This document shows positions 6,943-12,587 of a stretch of 12,587 nt of DNA, one piece after another; the stretch's first letter is position 1; each line of letters begins with the position of its first letter. The notes under the pieces were generated by a model. The model did no database searches and was not told where the DNA came from. It was given only the letters and a program-made list of their open reading frames with translations. A program made the translations under genes and the position numbers. The stretch comes from a bacterium (lineage in GTDB: Bacteria; Elusimicrobiota; Elusimicrobia; Elusimicrobiales; UBA9959), in assembly GCA_021845705.1 (NCBI GenBank), contig JAJZVJ010000024.1:1-12587 (forward strand), given 5' to 3'.

Positions 6943-7701
6943 ATGGAAATACTCATAACCAACGACGACGGCATTTACGCCGAGGGCATCTCCGTCCTGG
7001 CCTCCGCGCTTAAAAAAGCGGGCAACGTGACGGTGGTGGCGCCGGACACGCAGCGCAGCGCCGTAGGGCACGCCATCACCATAGCGGACCCGCTGAGGGT
7101 GGTTCCGGCCAAGCGCAACGGGAAGTTCTTCGGCTACGCCGCAAGCGGAACGCCCGCGGACTGCGTAAAGCTCGGGATCAAGTCCATAATGAAGAAACGC
7201 CCGGACCTGGTGGTCTCCGGCATAAACCTGGGCGGCAACCTGGGCTACAACGTCCTCTACTCCGGCACCGTTTCAGGCGCCACGGAAGGAGCGCTGCTGG
7301 GCATCCCGTCGCTCGCGGTCTCGCTCGACACGTTCACAAAGCCGGATTTCACCGCCGCCGCCGCGTTCTCGCTTAAGCTGGCCGGGATGGTCAAAAAACG
7401 CAGCCTGCCGCCGGGGACCCTGCTTAACATAAACATCCCGAACATCGCCGCCTCGCGCATAAAAGGAGTGCGCATCACCAACCAGAGCCGCACTTCTTTC
7501 AACGACTGGTTCGACAAGCGCACGGACCCGCACGGCAATACCTATTACTGGATGACCGGTGATTTCAAGCCTTCGGACGCCGACCAGGCGAGCGACCTTA
7601 ACGCGATAAGGGCCGGCTATATTTCGGTCACGCCCATACAGTTCGATCTTACCGACTACAAGTTCATTCCCGAACTTGAGCGCTGGAAACTTACACTCTG
7701 A
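6943..7701 (+). CDS. surE: SurE 5'/3'-nucleotidase (survival protein E)
   Basis: The 252-residue protein is a full-length SurE, a metal-dependent phosphatase of nucleoside 5'- and 3'-monophosphates linked to stationary-phase and stress survival. The N-terminus MEILITNDDG holds the metal-binding Asp8 and Asp9. QRSAVGHAIT contains Ser39, another ligand. GTPADCVK (69-76) and VSGINLGGNLG (91-101) with Asn95 are the other hallmark boxes, followed by LYSGTVSGATEG (105-116). The C-terminal GYISVTPIQFDLTDY matches the family end. It opens a run of five close plus-strand genes. There is no Shine-Dalgarno sequence before the ATG. The bases just upstream are instead a TATAATTA tandem repeat whose second copy is 7 nt from the start codon, so the message may be leaderless. 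In many bacteria surE sits beside pcm and rpoS or nlpD; neither is seen here. Confidence 0.95.
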   Translation: MEILITNDDGIYAEGISVLASALKKAGNVTVVAPDTQRSAVGHAITIADPLRVVPAKRNGKFFGYAASGTPADCVKLGIKSIMKKRPDLVVSGINLGGNLGYNVLYSGTVSGATEGALLGIPSLAVSLDTFTKPDFTAAAAFSLKLAGMVKKRSLPPGTLLNINIPNIAASRIKGVRITNQSRTSFNDWFDKRTDPHGNTYYWMTGDFKPSDADQASDLNAIRAGYISVTPIQFDLTDYKFIPELERWKLTL

Positions 7702-7715
7702 TAACCGGGGGACAC

Positions 7716-8345
7716 ATGAAGCTCTTTATTATTTGCGCACTTTTATTCCAGGCGGCCGCTTTAAGCGCGCAGGACGCGCCCGGGCCCGCGCCGGCTAAGC
7801 CGGCCGCCGCGCCGCAGGCGAAGTATTCCGCCGAAATACTGCGGACAATGAAGCACCTCTCGGTTCTGCTGGAAAGGTCGGCCGAGGTCCCGCAGGAGAG
7901 AATTGACGCCCTGGCCCCGGAAATCGCCGCTTTCGACGAGAAGGTAAAGAGCGCGCTGGGCAAGGACCTGCTCTCGGATATCTCACGCAGGGAAAAAGAG
8001 GAAGAGGACAAAGCCCGCGCCACCTCGGCTAAAAAGACCCTGCAGCAGTTCCGCGGCGCCCTGCAGGTCTATTACGGGGAACAGGGAGGCGTGTATCCCA
8101 AAAAACTGACGCAGCTGATCCCGTCCGTCATGCAGGAAGTGCCGGAACTTTACCTGCCCGGGCACGGGCGCACCAGCAAAGTCACCATAATAGATTCAAG
8201 AAAGTACGACAAGGACTTCTCCAAGGCCATTACCGATTCCGGCGGCTGGCTTTATTTCTCCGACCCGCAATCTTCCAACTACGGCCTGCTTTTGCTGGAC
8301 TGCTCGCACAACGACGCCGGGGGACCGGAATTTTTCCGGTATTAA
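7716..8345 (+). CDS. Exported protein with pilin/GspG-like C-terminal domain behind an ordinary signal peptide
   Basis: The 209-residue product starts with a short signal peptide (about 1-18, likely cut after LSA). A Pro/Ala-rich linker (about 20-35) and a charged helical region (about 38-105) follow. Residues about 100-209 resemble the globular part of the type IV pilin/GspG-like proteins that are numerous in Elusimicrobiota. Matching segments are KARATSAKKTLQQFRGALQ, YYGEQGGVYPKKL, LPGHGRTSK, DSGGWLYFSDP and LLDCSHNDAGG. What is missing is the class III leader with its GFTLIE-type hydrophobic helix needed for pilus assembly. The protein should therefore be released to the periplasm or exterior instead of being a pilus subunit. 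GGGGGA lies 4 nt before the ATG, 14 bp after surE. The domain match is from memory of such sequences. The function is unknown. Confidence 0.75.
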   Translation: MKLFIICALLFQAAALSAQDAPGPAPAKPAAAPQAKYSAEILRTMKHLSVLLERSAEVPQERIDALAPEIAAFDEKVKSALGKDLLSDISRREKEEEDKARATSAKKTLQQFRGALQVYYGEQGGVYPKKLTQLIPSVMQEVPELYLPGHGRTSKVTIIDSRKYDKDFSKAITDSGGWLYFSDPQSSNYGLLLLDCSHNDAGGPEFFRY

Positions 8346-8355
8346 GGTCGGGAAC

Positions 8356-10311
8356 ATGCTGAAAGAAGAGACAATAAGCCGCACCTGCGAAAAGCTTATA
8401 AAGAAATATCCCTCGGAGGCGGCCAGGATAGCTTCCTGCGTGCGCCGGGCGGCCGGCCTCTGGAACGCCCGGAAGGACGGGACGGCGGCCGCCTTCCAGA
8501 GGTTCTGCGTTAATAATTTTTTCATAGGCCCCGAGCTGGACAGGCTTGCGGGCGTCTTCGAGCTAAAGCTGGAACAGATAGGCGGGCATTCCACCGCTCT
8601 CACCCTTAAGCTGCGCCGGGAAGTGGACGAGGACACCGGCCCGCTGTGCCAGGCGGACAGGCTGTTCGCGTCCTACTCGCCTTCCGCCCATTTTAACGAG
8701 GACATGTTCCAGAACAAGCTGGCCTTCCTGGCCCTGCTGAACTTCCCGGTCAGGGGCCTTGAGACCTGCCTGGAAGAAGGCCCCGCCTGGGGCCGGGAGG
8801 AATGGGCCAGGACCCGCCTTGCCCAGCGCTTCCGCCACCGCGTCCCGGCCGAAGTGAACCAGGAAGTGGAGCAGGCGAGAGCCGAAGCCGAGAACTACAT
8901 AAACTCCTATAACATTTTCATGGACAGGATAACCGGCCCTTCGGGGGAAGAAGTTTTCCCGGCGGGCCCGCGGCTGCTCACCCACTGGGGGCTGAGGGAC
9001 TACCTGAAGGGACTTTATTCCGACCGGAACGGCCTCTCCGGCCAGCGGGTCATCCAGACGATAATGGAAAGGATAATAGCCCAGGAGATCCCGCTGAAGT
9101 TCATCAATTCCGGCAGGCATTCCTGGGACCCCGTGGAGAACACCCTGGACGGGGCGAAGGCAAAAAGCGAGCCCGACACCCGCTACGCCATGTTCCTGGA
9201 AGTTTTCCGCGCGCATCTTAAGGAAGACGAATACTATCCGGCCGAGCCGAGCCACATGGACAGGAAATTCAAACTGGAGCGCGAGATCCCCGAAGCCGAA
9301 GCGGAAAAGATATTCACCGACCTCCTTGAGGCCCCGGAAGGCGCGGAAGCGGCGGCGCTCATAGCCGCAAGGCTCGCGAGGCCCCTGGAGCCCTTCGATA
9401 TCTGGTACGACGGTCTCAAGCCGCGCGCCGGCATCTCCCGCGCCGGGCTGGACCGCGCGGTTTCGGCCAGGTACCCCGACGCCGCCGCTTTCCAGCGCGG
9501 CATACCGGAAATACTCGCCAAGCTCGGCTTCTCCGCGGAAACGGCCGGCTTCGTGGCGGAAAGGGTGCAGGTGGACCCCGCCCGCGGCGCGGGCCACGCC
9601 TGGGGCCCCGGCATGCGCACCGAAAAGGCCCGCCTGCGCACCCGCATCCCCGAAGGCGGGATGGACTACCAGGGCTTCAATATCGCGATGCACGAGCTGG
9701 GGCACTGCACGGAGCAGGTCTTCTCCCTGTACAAGGTAGACCACACCCTGCTTGCCGGGGTGCCCAACAGCGCCTTCACGGAAGGCTTCGCTTTCGTTTT
9801 CCAGGCGCGGGACATGGAAATACTTGGGCTCGGGGCCGCGGACGAAACCGCGGCGCACGCCAGGAACCTGGACACTTTCTGGGCGGCCCGGGAAATTGCC
9901 GGAGTGGCCCTGGTCGATATGAACGTCTGGCGCTGGCTCTATAAGAACAAGGACGCCGAGCCGGAAGACCTGCGCCAGGCCGTGATAGAAATATCCCGCA
10001 GCGTCTGGGACAGGTTTTACGCCCCGCTCCTGGGGGCCAGGGGCTGCACCCTGCCGGGGATCTATTCGCATATGATAGACTACGCCCTTTACCTGCCGGA
10101 TTACCCGCTCGGTCATATCATCGCCTTCCAGATAGAGGAATATTTCAAGGAGCACAGCCTGGCCGGCGAGATGGAAAGGATGTGCGTGCAGGGCGCCATA
10201 ACCCCCAAAGAGTGGATGCGCCGGGCCGTCGGGGCGGACATCTCGCCCGTGCCCCTGGTAAGAGCCGCCGCGCGGGCCCTCAAGGCGCTTTCCGGCGGGG
10301 ACGAACTATGA
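8356..10311 (+). CDS. Gluzincin-type zinc metallopeptidase (HELGH, M3/M2/M32-like)
   Basis: The 651-residue protein carries MHELGHCTEQ, with zinc ligands His446 and His450 and catalytic Glu447. Glu476 in FTEGFAF, 26 residues after the second His, fits the third ligand of the M3/M2 peptidase group, where this distance is about 24-25. The C-terminal part YALYLPDYPLGHIIAFQIEEYF (577-598 region) resembles the helix that ends the substrate cleft in these oligopeptidases. There is no signal peptide, so cytoplasmic peptide degradation is likely. The first 430 residues are mostly helical and charged, and I do not recognise a named family in them. It starts 10 bp after the pilin-like gene, with TAAGG overlapping that gene's stop. 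It ends in a 4-bp ATGA overlap with the next gene. Peptidase activity is well supported; the exact MEROPS family is not. Confidence 0.8.
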   Translation: MLKEETISRTCEKLIKKYPSEAARIASCVRRAAGLWNARKDGTAAAFQRFCVNNFFIGPELDRLAGVFELKLEQIGGHSTALTLKLRREVDEDTGPLCQADRLFASYSPSAHFNEDMFQNKLAFLALLNFPVRGLETCLEEGPAWGREEWARTRLAQRFRHRVPAEVNQEVEQARAEAENYINSYNIFMDRITGPSGEEVFPAGPRLLTHWGLRDYLKGLYSDRNGLSGQRVIQTIMERIIAQEIPLKFINSGRHSWDPVENTLDGAKAKSEPDTRYAMFLEVFRAHLKEDEYYPAEPSHMDRKFKLEREIPEAEAEKIFTDLLEAPEGAEAAALIAARLARPLEPFDIWYDGLKPRAGISRAGLDRAVSARYPDAAAFQRGIPEILAKLGFSAETAGFVAERVQVDPARGAGHAWGPGMRTEKARLRTRIPEGGMDYQGFNIAMHELGHCTEQVFSLYKVDHTLLAGVPNSAFTEGFAFVFQARDMEILGLGAADETAAHARNLDTFWAAREIAGVALVDMNVWRWLYKNKDAEPEDLRQAVIEISRSVWDRFYAPLLGARGCTLPGIYSHMIDYALYLPDYPLGHIIAFQIEEYFKEHSLAGEMERMCVQGAITPKEWMRRAVGADISPVPLVRAAARALKALSGGDEL

Positions 10312-10679
10312 ACATAAACGAATACGGCCTTATCGCGGTCGTGGGAGTTTCCGACGACGCTTCCAAATACGGGCACAAGATCTTCAGGGATATGCTCAAA
10401 GCCGGCTACCCGGTGAAAGGCGTAAATCCTAAGGGCGGCTTCGTGCTTGGGAACAACATATACAAAAGCCTTTCCGAGATTGAAAAGAAGCCCGGCCTTG
10501 TAATTACGGTAGTACCCCCGGCCATAACGGACCAGATAGTTGAAGAATGCAACAAGCTGGGAATAGGGACCGTCTGGATGCAGCCTGGCTCCGGATCCGA
10601 AGCCGCCCTGGAAAAAGCCAGGACCTACGGCATTAAGACCGTAACCGCCTGCTTTATGGTGCAGAAAGGGATCTGGTAA
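10308..10679 (+). CDS. Small CoA-binding Rossmann protein (CoA_binding_2, YccU-like)
   Basis: The 123-residue protein is a single Rossmann-type domain. IAVVGVSDDASKYGHKIF (9-26) holds the glycine-containing nucleotide loop, GYPVKGVNPKGG (33-44) the second strand, and LVITVVPP (64-71) the fourth. VWMQPGSGSEAALEKARTYG (89-108) matches the characteristic WMQxG segment of the YccU family. These proteins bind CoA and resemble the CoA domain of succinyl-CoA synthetase and the N-terminus of ADP-forming acyl-CoA synthetases, but their role is unclear. The start is the ATG overlapping the peptidase stop (ATGA), with GGGGA 6 nt upstream. An in-frame ATG at 10182 is rejected because its added 42 residues lie inside the peptidase gene and are Arg/Gly-rich shadow sequence. 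At 123 residues it is slightly short for the family. Co-transcription with the flanking genes is likely. Confidence 0.88.
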   Translation: MNINEYGLIAVVGVSDDASKYGHKIFRDMLKAGYPVKGVNPKGGFVLGNNIYKSLSEIEKKPGLVITVVPPAITDQIVEECNKLGIGTVWMQPGSGSEAALEKARTYGIKTVTACFMVQKGIW

Positions 10680-10683
10680 GAGC

Positions 10684-11544
10684 GTGAATTCACTTGCCTT
10701 TAAAATTACCTGGCGTCTTATCTTCTACCCGGCCCTCGGGTTTTCCGTGGTTTCGTTCATTTTTTTCTGGCTTTACGTCCATCCCCGGCGCTTCACCGGC
10801 AGCTACAGGCCGGAAGATTTCGGGTTAAAGACGGAGGCGGTGAAACTGAAGACCGCCGACGGGCTGGAGCTGGACGGCTGGTTCGTGCCGCACAAGACCG
10901 GCAAAAAAGCCATAATAGTCTGCCACGGCTACCCGATGGACAAGAGCGACGTGCTGGGCCTTACGGTTTTCCTGGCCAAACAATTCAATCTTTTATATTT
11001 CGACTTCAGGGCCACCGGCAAGAGCGGCGGCTTTTATTCCACGGGCGGGGCCAGGGAGGTCCGCGACATAGACGCCGCGGTAAAATACCTTGAGGGGCGC
11101 GGCTTCACCGGTGTGGGGGCTTTCGGCTTCTCCATGGGAGCGGCCTCCGTCCTGCTTTCAAAGAACCCGGCCATAAAGGCGCGCGCGCTGGACGCGCCCT
11201 TCGCGGACCTCTCCGGCGAGATGAATTATATTTTCCGCTCCTGGGGAGTCTGGCGCAAGCCGCTGATAGCCCTGATGAAGACCTGGAGCCTGCTCTTCAT
11301 GGGCGTGAATATAAACTCCGTAAACCCGGCCGCGAGCGCCGCGGCCCTTACCACCCCGCTGCTCTTGATCCATGGCGACGCCGACACGCAGGTCCCGGTG
11401 GAGAACTCAAGACTCATAAAAGCCGCTTACCCGGCCGCGGAACTCTGGATAGTGAAGGGCGCCGGACACGGCGAGAACTGGTACAGGGCCGGGAACCAGT
11501 ACGAGAAGCGCATCACGGACTTCTTCGACAAGAACCTGAAATAG
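10684..11544 (+). CDS. Membrane-anchored alpha/beta hydrolase (serine hydrolase)
   Basis: The 286-residue product has one hydrophobic segment near the N-terminus (about 12-32), probably a membrane anchor. An alpha/beta hydrolase fold follows. CHGYPMDK (80-87) is the oxyanion strand, and GFSMG (148-152) places the nucleophile Ser150 in the elbow. HGDADTQVP (230-238) supplies the acid Asp234, and GAGHGENW gives His262. The triad is complete and correctly ordered. The overall pattern is that of the Hydrolase_4/S33-like or YfhR/ABHD13-type hydrolases, which include esterases, thioesterases and peptidases, so the substrate is open. Translation begins at a GTG 4 bp after the CoA-binding gene. The ribosome binding site is weak (AAAGGGA 12 nt upstream, or TAAGAG too close), which suggests coupling to the upstream gene. 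It ends the five-gene run begun by surE. Confidence 0.87.
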   Translation: MNSLAFKITWRLIFYPALGFSVVSFIFFWLYVHPRRFTGSYRPEDFGLKTEAVKLKTADGLELDGWFVPHKTGKKAIIVCHGYPMDKSDVLGLTVFLAKQFNLLYFDFRATGKSGGFYSTGGAREVRDIDAAVKYLEGRGFTGVGAFGFSMGAASVLLSKNPAIKARALDAPFADLSGEMNYIFRSWGVWRKPLIALMKTWSLLFMGVNINSVNPAASAAALTTPLLLIHGDADTQVPVENSRLIKAAYPAAELWIVKGAGHGENWYRAGNQYEKRITDFFDKNLK

Positions 11545-11573
11545 CTGTGTAACTTTTTGCAAGTGTGACCTGG

Positions 11574-11603
11574 TTGCTATGGCGGCGGCCGCGGGGATAT
11601 ATT
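11574..11603 (+). promoter_or_regulatory. Candidate sigma70-type promoter for the outer-membrane protein gene
   Basis: TTGCTA at 11574-11579 (4 of 6 to TTGACA) and TATATT at 11598-11603 (5 of 6 to TATAAT) are separated by 18 bp. TAGAAT at 11603-11608 is an alternative -10. Transcription would start near 11610, giving a leader of about 27 nt. The 92-bp gap after the hydrolase gene contrasts with the tight packing upstream and fits a new transcription unit. No terminator hairpin was seen after the hydrolase stop. Confidence 0.4.
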
Positions 11604-11626
11604 AGAATATGAGGGTGCTGTAAATT

Positions 11627-11634
11627 AGGGAGGA
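11627..11634 (+). promoter_or_regulatory. Strong but closely spaced ribosome binding site
   Basis: AGGGAGGA holds the GGAGG core at 11629-11633, only 3 nt before the ATG at 11637. That is nearer than the usual 5-9 nt. The start is still favoured because the codons that follow encode a clear signal peptide. Confidence 0.6.
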
Positions 11635-11636
11635 CT

Positions 11637-12587
11637 ATGAAAAGACTACTTATTGCTTTAACCTGCGTAGCCGTACCGGCTTCGCTGTGCGCCGAACAGT
11701 GGCAGACCCTCGGAACGCGCCCCATGGGCATGGGCGGCGCTTTCGTGGCTGTCGCACAAGGACCTATAGCCCAATACTGGAACCCGGCCGGCCTTGTTAA
11801 GAGCAGCGCCAATGTCTCGGGCATGGAAATACCCGTAGGCGTAAACGCCGAGTTCACCGGCGACATAGTAAAGAACGCCAGCCAGATAAGCAAAATGTCC
11901 GCAAGTTTCAAGGCTACGCAAAGCGCCCAGCAGACCGGCGGGAAGATGGACGCCGAGAAGATGGCCGCTTTCGCGAAAACCGTCTCCCTGATGGGCGACA
12001 TGAACGCGCCCGGGAAAGGAGCGCTTGTGGAGGTGGCCGGCGGAGCGAACTTCAAGTTCTCCAAGGTCGCCCTTTCAGTAAATAATTTCACTTCTCTGGG
12101 CCTTAATCCGTTCATTGATACCACGAACATCGGGCTCGGCGCATCTGCGGGTGTTAGCGGAATCAATATGGGCTCCATCAGCGCCGCCGCTCCATCTGAT
12201 ACGGCCACACGCGACACTCTTGCCAGCGCTATAACCACCATGGGCGGCTTATCAGCTATTTCAAATCTGATATGCGGAAGCGCCGGCTGTCTGACAGGCC
12301 AGAACGGGGGGATAACTAATGACCAGACTCTGGCCAACGCGCTGTATAACCAGGCGATAACCGCGGGGCAGACCCCCGCTCAGATAACCGAAGCGGCAAA
12401 TACGTTGTCGCAACACGCCGCCGCCGTGGCCCCTTCCATATCCCCGGCCGGTTCCGGCGCGTCTTACGCCAATAACACCTCGAACCTGACGGTAGTCGGC
12501 GGCTCGTTCACCGAAATAGCCGCCGGGTACGCCTGGAACGTGGACAAATGGCTCTCCGGCCTTTCTATCGGCGGTAATATCAAGATG
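11637..12587 (+). CDS. Exported outer-membrane barrel-like protein, TraF_2/PorV-type N-terminus (partial, right edge)
   Basis: The reading frame is open for 317 codons and runs off the window, so the C-terminus is missing. Residues 1-19 form a signal peptide (MKRLLIALTC..., cut likely after SLCA). GTRPMGMGGAFVAVAQGP (26-43) followed by YWNPAGL (47-53) is the signature at the mature N-terminus of outer-membrane proteins of the TraF_2 ('conjugal transfer protein TraF'), PorV/UPF0164 and FadL-like groups. Despite the family name, nothing here indicates conjugation. Two stretches look inserted between strand-like segments: a Lys/Met/Ser-rich one at about 78-122 and an Ala/Thr/Ser-rich one at about 180-285. 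The second includes a Cys213-Cys218 pair that could form a disulfide. GSFTEIAAGYAWN near the end looks like barrel strand sequence. A role in outer-membrane transport or surface assembly is plausible but not shown. Confidence 0.78.
   Translation, partial: MKRLLIALTCVAVPASLCAEQWQTLGTRPMGMGGAFVAVAQGPIAQYWNPAGLVKSSANVSGMEIPVGVNAEFTGDIVKNASQISKMSASFKATQSAQQTGGKMDAEKMAAFAKTVSLMGDMNAPGKGALVEVAGGANFKFSKVALSVNNFTSLGLNPFIDTTNIGLGASAGVSGINMGSISAAAPSDTATRDTLASAITTMGGLSAISNLICGSAGCLTGQNGGITNDQTLANALYNQAITAGQTPAQITEAANTLSQHAAAVAPSISPAGSGASYANNTSNLTVVGGSFTEIAAGYAWNVDKWLSGLSIGGNIKM

Noticed and set aside
6838..7071. N-terminal extension of the acyl-CoA dehydrogenase by 78 codons
   Set aside because: It would cross the divergent promoter region and the start of surE. 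MANKLF at 6837 gives the expected FadE-like N-terminus and a plausible ribosome binding site.
8563..10155. Long antisense open frame (530 codons) opposite the metallopeptidase gene
   Set aside because: It mirrors the codon structure of the real gene in GC-rich DNA, shows no recognisable domain, and the plus-strand product has an intact zinc site and well-placed start.
10182..10307. Upstream ATG extending the CoA-binding protein by 42 residues
   Set aside because: The extra residues are low-complexity Arg/Gly sequence inside the peptidase gene, and the ATGA overlap start fits the family N-terminus.
11513..12337. Minus-strand open frame of 274 codons opposite the outer-membrane protein gene
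   Set aside because: The plus-strand frame has a signal peptide, a ribosome binding site and a family signature. The antisense product shows no family features.
11637..12587. Evidence of a conjugative element from the 'TraF' family name
   Set aside because: The name of this barrel-protein family is historical. No relaxase, coupling protein, pilus assembly gene or mobility gene is present.

Overview
This is a GC-rich bacterial window with dense coding on both strands. Nine complete protein genes and one gene cut by the right edge are supported. No RNA gene, insertion sequence, CRISPR array or prophage gene was seen. The likely source is a Gram-negative bacterium of the Elusimicrobiota or a close relative. 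This rests on a pilin-type C-terminal domain of the style common in that phylum, an outer-membrane protein with a TraF/PorV-like N-terminus, and heavy use of ATA (Ile) and AGG (Arg) codons despite the high GC. The assignment is inference from memory of such proteins, with moderate confidence.

Region 1 (about 1-5005, plus strand) looks like a fatty-acid or acyl-CoA degradation operon. It encodes a PaaK-type acyl/aryl-CoA ligase, a FadI-type thiolase and a FadJ/FadB-type fused enoyl-CoA hydratase/3-hydroxyacyl-CoA dehydrogenase. A convergent minus-strand gene (5053-6837) encodes a FadE-like acyl-CoA dehydrogenase with a C-terminal extension. Together the four proteins would activate an acid and carry out the four core steps of beta-oxidation. 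Electron-transfer flavoprotein genes are not in the window. The two transcription units meet in a 47-bp gap filled by GC-rich hairpins.

Region 2 (about 6838-11544, plus strand) starts at a short AT-rich divergent promoter region. It runs through five tightly packed genes: SurE nucleotidase, a secreted protein with a pilin-like C-terminal domain, a HELGH gluzincin metallopeptidase, a small CoA-binding (YccU-like) protein, and a membrane-anchored alpha/beta hydrolase. Spacings are 14 bp, 10 bp, a 4-bp overlap and 4 bp, so they are probably co-transcribed. They do not form a known pathway.

Region 3 (11545 to the end) has a plausible promoter and the first 317 codons of an exported protein whose N-terminal motif marks outer-membrane barrels of the TraF_2/PorV/FadL kind.

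Most genes are ordinary members of known families. The points most worth a second look are the pilin-type domain behind an ordinary signal peptide, the possibly leaderless surE start on a tandem TATAATTA repeat, the metallopeptidase with an unrecognised N-terminal half, and the unusual five-gene grouping.
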